The translations under genes and the position numbers were made by a program. Under the pieces are notes generated by a model. That model was not told the DNA's origin and made no database searches. It saw nothing but the letters and a program-made list of their open reading frames with translations. Of a stretch of 64,000 nucleotides of DNA, positions 8,002 through 17,063 are shown piece by piece. Position 1 is the stretch's first letter. Every line of letters begins with the position of its first letter. Where the stretch lies: NCBI RefSeq assembly GCF_046197865.1, contig NZ_CP166990.1, positions 1,736,001 to 1,800,000 on the forward strand, read 5' to 3'. The DNA comes from JAHKLT01 sp046197865 (GTDB lineage Archaea; Methanobacteriota; Methanobacteria; Methanobacteriales; Methanobacteriaceae).

Positions 8002-10110
8002 ATGAAATTTGAAATCGTATATGACAAAGGAACACGAATAAGGTTAAGATTAGGAAGATATGCTTTTAATCAAAAAGAAGGATATGGGTTATCTGAACTA
8101 ATACTTAAAAAGAAATGTGTCAAATCTGTAATAACTACACATACAAACGGAAGCATTCTTATTGAATATGATGATGTATCCAATAAAAATAATATATTAA
8201 AATTTATTTCTGGAATTGGAATAAATGATATTTATGAAGCTGAAGGTAGTGAAGAAGATTCCATAAGAGCTATTGATAATGAATTCTATTTTAAATTAAC
8301 TAAAAAATTATTCACAAGATTATTTTTTAAAATATTCTTACCAATACCAATGAAAAATATCATAACAATAGCTAGATCATTTAAATATTTAAAAGCTGCT
8401 TTAAATAGTATATTGCATTTAAATATGAATGTTGATTTACTTGATGGATTAGCTATTGGTGGCACATTAATTGACAAATCTTATTCATCAACATCATCTA
8501 TAATGTTCTTATTATCAATTTCTGATTTATTAGAAGAATATACAGTTAAGCGTACTAAAAATACATTAGAAAATAGTTTAGCATTAAATATAGATAATGT
8601 ATGGGTTGTTGATGATGATGGTAATGAAATCAGCCAAGCACCTTCAAAAATCAAAAAAGGAGATAAAATTAAAATCAGAACTGGAGAAATAATTCCAGTT
8701 GATGGTAAAGTTCTTGATGGAGAAAGTATGGTTAATGAAGCTTCTATGACTGGAGAACCATTAGCTATTCAAAAAAATATAGGCAAAACAGTCCATGCTG
8801 GAACATTTATTGAAGAAGGCAATATAACTGTTGAAGTTGATTCTGTAAATGAAGATACAAGAATTAATAAAATTGTTAAATTAATTGAAGATTCAGAAAA
8901 TTTAAAAGCAAATGTTCAAAGTAAAGCTGAAAGATTAGCAGATACTATTGTACCATTTAGTTTATTAACAACAGCAATAGCTTATTTATTAACTAAGGAT
9001 TTTCAAAGAGCATTATCTGTATTAACTGTAGATTTTTCATGTGCTATTAAACTAGCTACACCTCTTGTTGTAATTTCAGCTATGAGAGAAGCATCTAATC
9101 ATAAACTTCTAGTTAAAGGAGGTAAATTTTTAGAGGCATATGCTCAAGCAGATACTATAGTATTTGATAAAACAGGTACACTAACTAATGCATCTCCAAA
9201 AGTTGCTAAAGTCATTCCTCTTGGAAAACATTCAAGAGAAGAGATTCTAAAAATGGGGGCATGTATTGAAGAGCATTATGCCCATAGTGTTGCAAGAGCT
9301 ATTGTAAAACAAGCTGAAGAAGAAAACTTAAACCATGCAGAAGAACATGCAGAAGTTGAATATATTGTAGCTCATGGTATTGTTACTCACTATGGTAAAA
9401 AGAAAACAATAATTGGCAGTAAACATTTTGTTGTTGATGATGAAAATGTTAAATTTACTAAAAAACAAGAAAAAATTGTAAGTAAACATGCTGATGATTA
9501 TTCTATAGTATATTTGGCAATTGGTAAAAAATTAGAAGGTATATTCTGTATTGAAGATCCTGTTCGCGATGAAGCTAAGTCTGTTATAGCTAAACTTAAA
9601 AATTTAGGTATAAAACATGTTGTTATGTTAACAGGAGATAGTGAAAATGCAGCTAGTCATGCAGCTAAAGAATTAGGAATTGATGAATATAGATCACAAG
9701 TTCTTCCTGATGATAAATCTAAAATTATTGATGAATTTAAAAGTAAAGGAAACAAAGTTATAATGGTTGGTGATGGAATTAATGACTCACCTGCATTATC
9801 TTGTGCAGATGTTTCTGTATCTATGAAAAATTCATCAGATATAGCCCGTGAAGTAGCTGATATTTCTCTTCTATCAGATGATTTAAATGAGTTAATTACT
9901 TTAAAAGTTCTAAGTCAAAAAATGTTAGATAAAATCAATAATAATTATAAAATGATTGTATCTATCAATTCATCATTAATAGGTTTGGGAGTTTTAGGAA
10001 CTATAACTCATACAAGTTCTTCTCTTTTACATAACTTATCTACTATGGGAATTGGTCTTTTAAGTATTAGGCCTTTGTTAAATGAAAAAGAACTTTCTGG
10101 AGAAATTTAA
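8002..10110 (+). CDS. P1B-type (heavy-metal-type) P-type ATPase, atypical
   Basis: 702-residue membrane pump. The N-terminal ~75 residues resemble an HMA2-type domain without a CxxC metal motif. The actuator domain has MTGEP (about residue 250), the phosphorylation motif DKTGTLT lies near 389, and the hinge GDGINDSPAL near 590. Two features are unusual. The transmembrane metal-site motif, normally CPC, reads F-S-C (residues 345-347, then AIKLATP). The HP dipeptide of the nucleotide domain reads H-S (about 428-429). The pump therefore belongs to a divergent subfamily and its ion cannot be inferred from CPC rules. It follows a small DUF6110-like gene and a palindromic operator; a T-rich stretch after the stop may terminate transcription. 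Confidence 0.85.
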   Translation: MKFEIVYDKGTRIRLRLGRYAFNQKEGYGLSELILKKKCVKSVITTHTNGSILIEYDDVSNKNNILKFISGIGINDIYEAEGSEEDSIRAIDNEFYFKLTKKLFTRLFFKIFLPIPMKNIITIARSFKYLKAALNSILHLNMNVDLLDGLAIGGTLIDKSYSSTSSIMFLLSISDLLEEYTVKRTKNTLENSLALNIDNVWVVDDDGNEISQAPSKIKKGDKIKIRTGEIIPVDGKVLDGESMVNEASMTGEPLAIQKNIGKTVHAGTFIEEGNITVEVDSVNEDTRINKIVKLIEDSENLKANVQSKAERLADTIVPFSLLTTAIAYLLTKDFQRALSVLTVDFSCAIKLATPLVVISAMREASNHKLLVKGGKFLEAYAQADTIVFDKTGTLTNASPKVAKVIPLGKHSREEILKMGACIEEHYAHSVARAIVKQAEEENLNHAEEHAEVEYIVAHGIVTHYGKKKTIIGSKHFVVDDENVKFTKKQEKIVSKHADDYSIVYLAIGKKLEGIFCIEDPVRDEAKSVIAKLKNLGIKHVVMLTGDSENAASHAAKELGIDEYRSQVLPDDKSKIIDEFKSKGNKVIMVGDGINDSPALSCADVSVSMKNSSDIAREVADISLLSDDLNELITLKVLSQKMLDKINNNYKMIVSINSSLIGLGVLGTITHTSSSLLHNLSTMGIGLLSIRPLLNEKELSGEI

Positions 10111-10320
10111 TTTTCTCCTATTATTTTTTTTAAAAAAAAACTTATTTTTAATAGATTTTTAAAGTTGTTTATATTGAAAGTTTGAATTATAATTTATAAT
10201 TTTAAAAAAATTAATTTAATTAAAATATATTTAGATTTAATTTAAATAAGTAGATATGAAAAATAGTAATTTAATTATAATCTTATCAGCATGTGTTTGT
10301 TAATTTAATAAAAAAAATAT

Positions 10321-11016
10321 TTATATTACTAATAAAACACCTAAAAATGCTCCAGATATTGTTGCAATTAGATTTACATGTTCATTTTTTAAAACACCTT
10401 TCCTCTCAAGAACTGCACCAAGAATACTGTCAACAAAGCACCCTAAAGTTCCTGCAATAACAGCTACTTTAATAGATACAAAAGGATCAGATATTACACC
10501 TAAAATAAACCCAACAATTCCAATGACTCCAGCACCCACAATTCCTACTGCGGTTCCTAAAATAGAGATAGCTCCATCAGTTCCAGGTTCGACTTCTTCC
10601 ATTGTAGTTATAAGTCTTGGTTTTTTTAAAATACCGATCTCACTAGCTAAAGTATCAGATGTTGCTGTTGCAACTGCTCCAATAAATCCTCCAGCAAATG
10701 GTAAATAATAACTTCCAAATGCAGCAAACATAAATGCTACAATACCATTAGAAATAACGTTAATTGCATTTCTTTGGCCTTCATATTTACCTAAACTCCT
10801 TTTATAAGGTTTAGCAAATTTAGTTGCAAAAAGGCTTAAAATCAAAAATAGTAAAATTATTAAAAGCCATGAGACACCTGCTGAGAAGATTATAACAACA
10901 CCCATGACAACCATGAAAAGAGATCCTAAAAAGTCTAAAGCTCTACGTTTATAAGTAATAAAACCTAAAATAAAGAGAATAATAACATATCCCCAATTAA
11001 TCATTAGTTTATCCAC
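10321..11016 (-). CDS. DUF92 / TIGR00297-family membrane protein
   Basis: About 231-residue integral membrane protein with six or more hydrophobic segments. It contains the DUF92 hallmark ATATSDTLASEIG (mid-protein) followed by TDGAISILGTAVG and a C-terminal GCFVDSILGAVLERKG. The start is a GTG seven bases after GGAGGT; an upstream TTG overlaps that ribosome binding site and is rejected. The family includes the plant/cyanobacterial phytyl-phosphate kinase VTE6, so a polyprenyl-phosphate kinase role in archaeal lipid salvage is possible but unproven here. It lies just downstream of the S3Ae gene on the same strand. Confidence 0.82.
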   Translation of the reverse strand: MDKLMINWGYVIILFILGFITYKRRALDFLGSLFMVVMGVVIIFSAGVSWLLIILLFLILSLFATKFAKPYKRSLGKYEGQRNAINVISNGIVAFMFAAFGSYYLPFAGGFIGAVATATSDTLASEIGILKKPRLITTMEEVEPGTDGAISILGTAVGIVGAGVIGIVGFILGVISDPFVSIKVAVIAGTLGCFVDSILGAVLERKGVLKNEHVNLIATISGAFLGVLLVI

Positions 11017-11074
11017 TTTAGAACCTCCAAAATAAATCAAAAATAGTAAAAATTAAAAAAAAAGTTAAGAATAT

Positions 11075-11650
11075 CTATTCTATAACTTTACTTTTAATGA
11101 TTTCTACTCTTTTAAGAGGGTAGATTTTCTTAGCATTGTGATAAATCTCAGATGCTAATTTACCATTAACAGTAGATTCTATGAGATCTTCGAAGCTTTT
11201 TTCTTTAGCTACTTCAGTTAATAACTCTTGAACAACTTCTCTCATATATTTTTGTTGGGAAGATTTAGATCTTCTTGTAGTTACTGCTAAAACATGGAGT
11301 TTTACTTTGTAATCATCTTTAGTTTTTACAATTTTGGAAACATCAATTCTACTAGTTCCTCTTCTAATCATACTTCTAACATAATCTGTAGTAGTTTTAT
11401 GTCCTGTAAATTTAGTGTTAGCTGTATCCCCTGCAACATTATCTACTTCAAATCGTAATTTAATGTATTGTTTAGAAAAATCACCAGTTAATTCTCTCAT
11501 AGTAACTTCGACTCCTCTACCTATAAGAAAATCAGGGTCTCTTGAAGGAGTTTCACCAATTTCTTTATCTCCAAATCCAACAGGAGTTTTAATTGTATAC
11601 CAAGATTTTTCTTTCCATGTATCACGTACTCTACGTCTTGCTTTTGCCAT
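11075..11650 (-). CDS. rps3ae: 30S ribosomal protein S3Ae (eS1)
   Basis: 191-residue basic protein. It begins MAKARRRVRDTWKEKSWY and contains IGRGVEVTMRELTGDFS and SMIRRGTSRIDV, all typical of the archaeal/eukaryotic S3Ae (eS1) family, at normal archaeal length. It binds the small subunit near the platform and mRNA exit. The gene is followed at 58 bases by the DUF92 membrane protein gene on the same strand and preceded by a non-coding AT-rich stretch that probably holds its promoter. Confidence 0.95.
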   Translation of the reverse strand: MAKARRRVRDTWKEKSWYTIKTPVGFGDKEIGETPSRDPDFLIGRGVEVTMRELTGDFSKQYIKLRFEVDNVAGDTANTKFTGHKTTTDYVRSMIRRGTSRIDVSKIVKTKDDYKVKLHVLAVTTRRSKSSQQKYMREVVQELLTEVAKEKSFEDLIESTVNGKLASEIYHNAKKIYPLKRVEIIKSKVIE

Positions 11651-12024
11651 TGTATCACATTTTGTTTTATTTTTTTGTAATTAATTTTATAATAATAATT
11701 AAAACAAGATAGCTATTGCTAAATGTTTTAGATTCTTAAAAAATCATCTGTCATTATGATATCTAATCTTTTATCAAATAAGCTATAAAATAATCTAATA
11801 AAATAATTTTATAGAAAATATCATAATATTTTCATGAATAGAATCAATCTATTCTCTTTTAAGTTATTTTAAGTAATATTAATCTAATAAGTTTTAAAAA
11901 TATAAAACCCGCCCAATAAGGTTATTAATAATTTTTCAATTTATTATATTTAAAAGTTTTTAAAAAACATATCCAAATTAATATAAATAAATTATTTAAA
12001 AAAAATAAAAATCCTTAATAATAA
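11651..12024. other. Non-coding AT-rich spacer with promoter of S3Ae
   Basis: No convincing gene. The part next to 11650 should carry the S3Ae promoter and leader. The part next to 12024 holds the terminator hairpin of the adhesin-like gene. Between them is AT-rich sequence with a slightly GC-richer island (AAACCCGCCC near 11907) that I cannot assign. Confidence 0.5.
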
Positions 12025-12034
12025 TTAAGGATTT
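12009..12034 (-). terminator. Stem-loop plus T-tract terminator of adhesin-like gene
   Basis: AAATCCTTAAT and ATTAAGGATTT form a perfect 11-bp stem around a four-base loop, overlapping the stop codon of the adhesin-like gene. On the minus strand it is followed by a T-rich run (TTTTATTTTTTTT), as expected of a terminator for that gene. Confidence 0.6.
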
Positions 12035-15000
12035 ACAGTAATATTATTTGAGGTTGAATAACCATTATACATTGCTGTTGCAATATAACTACCAGGATTA
12101 AGATTAATATTTAATTTAGCTATTCCATTACTATCAGATATTCTAGAATAAATTACTCCATTAATATTTATTCTAACAATCACATCAGATAACGGTTTAC
12201 CTAAATTATCTAATACTGCAACTTCATATTGTTCACTATTTCCAAAATTCTTAATTAAATTCTTACCATATAAAATAGGTATTACTTCAATGATACTACT
12301 TATTTTTAAGTCGCTTTCAGGGTGTTCAACAGTAGCAACATATTTACCTGGATCTAAATTAATATTTAATGTTGCAATTCCATCTTTATCAGTTAAACGA
12401 TAATAAATTACTCCATTTATATTTATAGATACATTTTTACCTGCAACAGAGTTATTATTACCATCCACCACAGTAATTTTATATTGAGTATCATTTTTAT
12501 AGTGTTTAGTGATATTTTCAATGATTATAGTTGATAAAACATTTACATTACTATTATTTTCAGATTCTGCATATTTACCAGTTCCATTAAAGTAAACAGA
12601 AACTTCATATTTACCAGGACGAAGATTAATATTTAACTCAGCATTACCATTTTTATCTGTAATTTTCATATAAGATATGCCATTAATTTTTATATATACA
12701 TTCATTTCAGATAATACTTCAAAATTAGAATCAAATAAAGTAATTACATATTTACTTCCATTTTTATAATACATTTCTAAATCATTTACTTTAATAATAG
12801 TATCTAAAAATTCTGAAACTTTAAAACTAGTAGAATAATTAGAAGAAGCATATTCACTATTACCTCCATAATAAGCACTTATATTATACTTTCCATTAGG
12901 CAAATCTGGAATTATAAAAGAAGCTATTCCATTAATAACATTTATATTTAAAATTGTATCATTAAATAAGACTTGAACAATAGCATTTAATTTATTATCT
13001 TCAAAATCTGTTAAATAAATAGTTATTGTAACATTACTACCTTCAATAACATTTTTAGCATCTATTAATAATTTAGATTCTTTAAAGGAAATTATTTTTC
13101 CATTTCGAATATTAGATTCATTTCCTCCACCATTATAAATTCCAGTAACAGTGAAATTTCCTATAGTCGTAACAGAATATTCATAAAAGCCTTTACCTTC
13201 TATAATTTCAACAATAATATTTTGTTTTTCACCAATAGCCATGTTAACAAATTTTCCAGTAATAGGATTTTTATTATCATCAGTAACAGTGACATTTATG
13301 GTTATTTTTGAGTTAACAGTTGTATAAATTGTATCTCCATTGATAAATGTGACTGTGGGATTTATAATAATATTATCATTGTAAATATAATTTTCTAGTT
13401 CCTCTGCAAGACAATTTTCCATAATATTGTTTTTTAAATACATTGTGGCATTATTATAAATAGCACCACCAATATTAGATGCTAAATTACCAATAAATTC
13501 TGAATTAGTTATATTTACTATATTTATAGGATTATAAGTTGCATTAACATGATTAAAATCATATTTCATACTAGCTATAGCTCCACCATACTCAGCATTA
13601 TTATTTTCAAATACAGAATTAGTAATATATAATTTACCTCCATCAATATTAACTTCTTCAGGGTCTAAAATAGTATAATTTCCAGGATTAAAAATAGCTC
13701 CACCATAAGTAGCATGATTATTTTTAAATATAACTGTATCTATAATTAAATTACCACCATCATAAAAATCAAAAATATCATTTGCATAATCATAAACACA
13801 ATAACCATTAAGTATAGCTCCACCATAGCTAGCATTATTATTGTAAAAATTAGAATTCGAGATTTTCATTTCTCCTGTATTAACAATTGTCGAAGCATAT
13901 ATATTTTCAATACTTTTTACATTATTATTTTCAAATAAACAACCCGAAATAACATGATTTCCTGCAAAATTAAATATAGCTGATAATGAAAAAGTATTAT
14001 TAATAAAATTACTGTTTTTAATCATAGCTTCAGAATTTCTTATTGTAAAAATAACATATTGTGAAACAGTATTTGTGAAATTTGAATTATTAATATTAAT
14101 TTTAAAAGGATTATTACCTGAGAAACCTTTTATAATAACAGCTGTGTTATTTAAAAAATTAGAATTATCAATATTAAGTTCAGAAAAACTCAATTGGATA
14201 AGGCCCATTAATTCATTTTTAGCAATATTATTTGAAAAATTAGAATTGAATATATTGATTTTTGAAATTTCTGGTTCTACACCTGATGAAATTATAACTA
14301 CTCCCGCATCATCCATATTATTAGAATTCAAATATGAATTTTTAAAAATACAATTATCAATTAATGTTTCTCCACTATTAGGTTTAGATGTTTGATCCCA
14401 TAAAACTCCACCTTGATTATATGCACCATTATTAGTGAAATTTGACATATAAACTTTTAAATCACTATTAAATTTAAATATGACTCCTCCAGCATTAGCT
14501 ATAGAGTTTTCAAAATTAGATGCATAAACTGTTAAATTAGAATAAAATAAACTAATTGAACCTCCAGAAGGCATGAATTGTCCTTCTTCAATATTGAAAT
14601 ATTTTAAATAATTACCAGTAAAATTTGTTTTATTAATTTTTAAAGTTCCATTAAATACAGCTATAGCTCCACCATATTGTGTTGCATAGTTTTTATAAAA
14701 TGTAGAGTTATTTATTTCAATTTTAGAATTTAGACTATAAATTCCTCCTCCACTAGAACTATTAAAATTTTCCTCATCAATTTTTAAAAATATTGATGCA
14801 TTATTATTTAAAAAGTTCGTATTTGTTATAGTAAGATTACTATTAGAAATATAAATTCCAGCACCATTAAATGATTCTGAGCTAGTTTTATTAGAAATAA
14901 AATTATTTAAAAAATTAGAATCTATAATGATTATTGTAGAACTATTTGAATATATAGCACCACCATTAGAAGCAGAACTATTAATAAAACTTACATTTAT

Positions 15001-15387
15001 TAAAGTTAATGCTCCTCCTTTTGCAACGTTTATTGCCCCACCTACTTCATTATATGAATTTTTTAAAATTAAATTTTTTAAGGTTAAATTACCATCAGAT
15101 CCAATATTAAATATTCTTACTTGTTTTTCTGCGTTAATACCATCAATATATGAACCATTTCCATCTATTGTTTTAGTTGAATTAATGACAATACCATTTT
15201 CATATTGGTTAAATTCTGCATTAGCTAATTTATAATTTGAATCTAATATTATATTAGAATCTGAATTTATTTTATTATCTAAAGTAGTAAAATTTCCATC
15301 TTCAGCATTTATTACATTAAAACTTAAAAATAATATTAATATAATTAGTGTTAAAGAAAAAATTCTATTAAAATTCTTTATTTTCAA
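12025..15387 (-). CDS. Adhesin-like protein with right-handed beta-helix and Ig-like repeats
   Basis: 1120-residue secreted protein. A signal peptide (hydrophobic about residues 10-28, then NAEDG) is followed by a long right-handed beta-helix region (about 40-690) of polymorphic-outer-membrane-type repeats with recurring GGAI/GGAIY, FxNNxA and NSNF units. Four or more Ig-like (Big_3/invasin-type) modules follow. The last three (about 862-1120) share the pattern ING-x-Y-x-(K/R)-(I/L)-(T/S)-D-x-(N/D)-G then LNINL-x-PG-(K/S)-Y. The start is a TTG seven bases after AGGAGGG. No C-terminal membrane anchor or pseudomurein-binding repeat is visible, so how it attaches to the wall is unclear. Such adhesin-like proteins are a hallmark of gut Methanobrevibacter and are thought to mediate contact with other cells. 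Confidence 0.88.
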   Translation of the reverse strand: MKIKNFNRIFSLTLIILILFLSFNVINAEDGNFTTLDNKINSDSNIILDSNYKLANAEFNQYENGIVINSTKTIDGNGSYIDGINAEKQVRIFNIGSDGNLTLKNLILKNSYNEVGGAINVAKGGALTLINVSFINSSASNGGAIYSNSSTIIIIDSNFLNNFISNKTSSESFNGAGIYISNSNLTITNTNFLNNNASIFLKIDEENFNSSSGGGIYSLNSKIEINNSTFYKNYATQYGGAIAVFNGTLKINKTNFTGNYLKYFNIEEGQFMPSGGSISLFYSNLTVYASNFENSIANAGGVIFKFNSDLKVYMSNFTNNGAYNQGGVLWDQTSKPNSGETLIDNCIFKNSYLNSNNMDDAGVVIISSGVEPEISKINIFNSNFSNNIAKNELMGLIQLSFSELNIDNSNFLNNTAVIIKGFSGNNPFKININNSNFTNTVSQYVIFTIRNSEAMIKNSNFINNTFSLSAIFNFAGNHVISGCLFENNNVKSIENIYASTIVNTGEMKISNSNFYNNNASYGGAILNGYCVYDYANDIFDFYDGGNLIIDTVIFKNNHATYGGAIFNPGNYTILDPEEVNIDGGKLYITNSVFENNNAEYGGAIASMKYDFNHVNATYNPINIVNITNSEFIGNLASNIGGAIYNNATMYLKNNIMENCLAEELENYIYNDNIIINPTVTFINGDTIYTTVNSKITINVTVTDDNKNPITGKFVNMAIGEKQNIIVEIIEGKGFYEYSVTTIGNFTVTGIYNGGGNESNIRNGKIISFKESKLLIDAKNVIEGSNVTITIYLTDFEDNKLNAIVQVLFNDTILNINVINGIASFIIPDLPNGKYNISAYYGGNSEYASSNYSTSFKVSEFLDTIIKVNDLEMYYKNGSKYVITLFDSNFEVLSEMNVYIKINGISYMKITDKNGNAELNINLRPGKYEVSVYFNGTGKYAESENNSNVNVLSTIIIENITKHYKNDTQYKITVVDGNNNSVAGKNVSININGVIYYRLTDKDGIATLNINLDPGKYVATVEHPESDLKISSIIEVIPILYGKNLIKNFGNSEQYEVAVLDNLGKPLSDVIVRININGVIYSRISDSNGIAKLNINLNPGSYIATAMYNGYSTSNNITVNP

Positions 15388-15403
15388 ATTTTGCCCTCCT
15401 TTA

Positions 15404-15739
15404 TTATATATTAAGTGGTTTATTCATAAATTTAGTATGTTCAAGATATCTATTTAAAACATCTTCAACAGTTCCTTCATCTTGAACAAGTTTGATATTA
15501 GCATTATCTGCTTTCATTTTAGATTTAAACCCGAATTTTAAAGAAATTATAGCCTCACAATCTTTTGCAGTATCTAGTACTAAGCTTCCTGAATGTTTTT
15601 TAGAAGTATCTACGCCCGTTTTTCTCTTTTCAAGAAAAACAAACTTATCTTCTTCAAGTTCATAAATATATAAACAAGTAGCTTTTCCAAGATGTGAATC
15701 TACAACTTCTCCATTTGAACTTGCAACAGCTATTTTCAT
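15404..15739 (-). CDS. NifX/NifB-associated-type protein (dinitrogenase iron-molybdenum cofactor family)
   Basis: 111-residue protein with the opening MKIAVASSNGEVVDSHLGKATCLYIYE and a C-terminal region typical of the Nif/FeMo-cofactor biosynthesis fold (PF02579), a small ribonuclease-H-like domain that binds cofactor precursors or iron-sulfur clusters. No nitrogenase gene is in the window; many methanogens carry stand-alone members of unknown function. It lies ten bases downstream of a flavoprotein gene on the same strand and 16 bases before the adhesin-like gene, so all three may be co-transcribed. An iron-sulfur or redox role is inferred only. Confidence 0.8.
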   Translation of the reverse strand: MKIAVASSNGEVVDSHLGKATCLYIYELEEDKFVFLEKRKTGVDTSKKHSGSLVLDTAKDCEAIISLKFGFKSKMKADNANIKLVQDEGTVEDVLNRYLEHTKFMNKPLNI

Positions 15740-15748
15740 TATAAAACC

Positions 15749-16315
15749 TTAATTTATTTTTTTAATTAATTTAGCTACATTTTCCCCAAATAGTTTTATA
15801 GTATCGATTCCTTCTGAATCCTCTGAAGATGTTCCTTCTGGGCCTGCAAAAACCATATTCCAATAGTTACTTCCAACTATAATCATATTATTTATATTAA
15901 AAAACATAGACATTTCTTGTAAAGTTAATGTATGTCCACCACGTCTTCCAACAGTTATTGGTCCGCCTACCATCCAATCTAAGAAATTATCTGTCCCTCT
16001 TGAAACTTTTCCTATTCTTTGAAGAGCTGCCATTATATCTCCTCTTGCTGTTCCAAAGTATACTGGTGCTGCAGGAATAAATCCATCTGAAACTCGTATT
16101 TTTTCAATAATTTCTTCTAATCCATCATTTAAAACACAATTACCCTTTTCAACACATTTATTACAAGCAATACATGATTTGATGTTTTTACCTCTAAAAG
16201 AAATAATTTCTGCATCAACTCCATTTTTTTCTATTTCTTCTCGACATGCATTTAAAACATCAAATGTATTACTTTCTTTGCGAGGACTTCCACATAATAA
16301 AATAACTTTTGACAT
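15749..16315 (-). CDS. NADPH-dependent FMN reductase / iron-sulfur flavoprotein
   Basis: 188-residue flavodoxin-like protein. The N-terminus has the FMN phosphate-binding motif GSPRKESNT (residues 8-16), followed by a Cys cluster CIACNKCVEKGNC near 48-60 that matches the compact 4Fe-4S motif of archaeal iron-sulfur flavoproteins (Isf). A second FMN-contacting segment PVYFGTARGD and a GGPITVGRRGG segment follow. The ribosome binding site is strong (AAGGAGATG). Isf proteins shuttle electrons from ferredoxin and can reduce oxygen species in methanogens; that role here is by family resemblance. It is the first gene of a likely unit with the NifX-like protein. Confidence 0.82.
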   Translation of the reverse strand: MSKVILLCGSPRKESNTFDVLNACREEIEKNGVDAEIISFRGKNIKSCIACNKCVEKGNCVLNDGLEEIIEKIRVSDGFIPAAPVYFGTARGDIMAALQRIGKVSRGTDNFLDWMVGGPITVGRRGGHTLTLQEMSMFFNINNMIIVGSNYWNMVFAGPEGTSSEDSEGIDTIKLFGENVAKLIKKIN

Positions 16316-16396
16316 AATTCATCTCCTTTTAGCTCTTTTTAATAATATATTATATTTTTGTTTTTATTATAATATTTGCTTAAAGTAAAGTTTATA

Positions 16397-16422
16397 TAAC
16401 ATTATGTTAAATATATTTAACA
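16397..16422 (+). promoter_or_regulatory. Three-half-site operator TAACA/TGTTA/TTAACA
   Basis: The stretch holds TAACA-TTA-TGTTA (16397-16409) overlapping the perfect 18-base palindrome TGTTAAATATATTTAACA (16405-16422). It sits just downstream of a TATA-like TTTATATAAC (16391-16400) in the divergent spacer. Its place before the membrane protein/HTH pair suggests autoregulation by that HTH protein. Confidence 0.5.
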
Positions 16423-16461
16423 TTCAATATAGGACGTGATTATATTAATACAAAAATAAAA

Positions 16462-16857
16462 GTGATCATATTATTTTTAGCTTCATTTATAACTAATTTA
16501 TTTTGGTTTTTAGGAGTAATATTTGCAGATATTAGTTATTTAATAGTTTCTGCATTAATTTTAGTCATTTTATTACTACCATTTACTTTAAAAAACTATA
16601 ATGAATTTGATAAATTCTTTAAAACTAGAAAAGGTAAAGTTATAGAAGATGAAAGACAAACATATATAAAAGAACAAGCAGGATATATGACTTATGGAAT
16701 TACATTAACATTAGCAATTTATTCTTTAATAGCTATTTTAACACTTAGAAATCAATATCCAGAATATCAAATAATAGTATATCCCTTAATTATTTTCATA
16801 ATACTTAGTTTTATCATATATGGAATTTCATCAATATATTATAAAAGAAAATACTAA
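16462..16857 (+). CDS. DUF2178-like membrane protein paired with HTH regulator
   Basis: 131-residue protein with four predicted membrane helices in two pairs, separated by a cytoplasmic loop containing the DER-type motif VIEDERQTYIKEQAG (about residues 61-75) seen in DUF2178 proteins. The called start is GTG at 16462. An in-frame ATT at 16444, better spaced from AGGACGTGAT, would add six residues including lysines just before the first helix, and may be the true start. The gene is followed at 11 bases by a 64-residue HTH regulator; this membrane protein/XRE-regulator pairing is common in bacteria and archaea. It may sense a membrane or lantibiotic-type signal, but no function is demonstrated. 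Confidence 0.7.
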   Translation: MIILFLASFITNLFWFLGVIFADISYLIVSALILVILLLPFTLKNYNEFDKFFKTRKGKVIEDERQTYIKEQAGYMTYGITLTLAIYSLIAILTLRNQYPEYQIIVYPLIIFIILSFIIYGISSIYYKRKY

Positions 16858-16868
16858 TAGGTCATTAA

Positions 16869-17063
16869 ATGAAAAATAAATTGAAAGTATTTAGAGCAAT
16901 GCAAGATATTACACAAGACGACCTAGCTAGTAGCTTAGGTGTAACAAGACAAACAATACTATCAATAGAAAAAGAAAAATATGACCCTTCATTAAAATTA
17001 GCATTTAAAATAGCTAAATATTTTAATGTTAATATAGAAGAAATATTTAGTGATGAAGATTAA
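16869..17063 (+). CDS. Small XRE-family HTH transcriptional regulator
   Basis: 64-residue stand-alone helix-turn-helix protein. MQDITQDDLASSLGVTRQTILSIE spans the canonical Cro/C1 HTH (recognition helix TRQTILSIEKEK), followed by YDPSLKLAFKIAKYFNVNIEEIF, the usual tail of YozG-like regulators. It is the second gene of a two-gene operon with a four-helix membrane protein. The triple half-site at 16397-16422 upstream of the pair is the likely binding site, giving autoregulation. The stop overlaps the convergent MTA phosphorylase gene by four bases. Confidence 0.88.
   Translation: MKNKLKVFRAMQDITQDDLASSLGVTRQTILSIEKEKYDPSLKLAFKIAKYFNVNIEEIFSDED

Noticed and set aside
12025..15387. Pseudomurein-binding repeat or membrane anchor at the adhesin C-terminus
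   Set aside because: The protein ends right after the last Ig-like module; neither a hydrophobic helix nor such a repeat is present.
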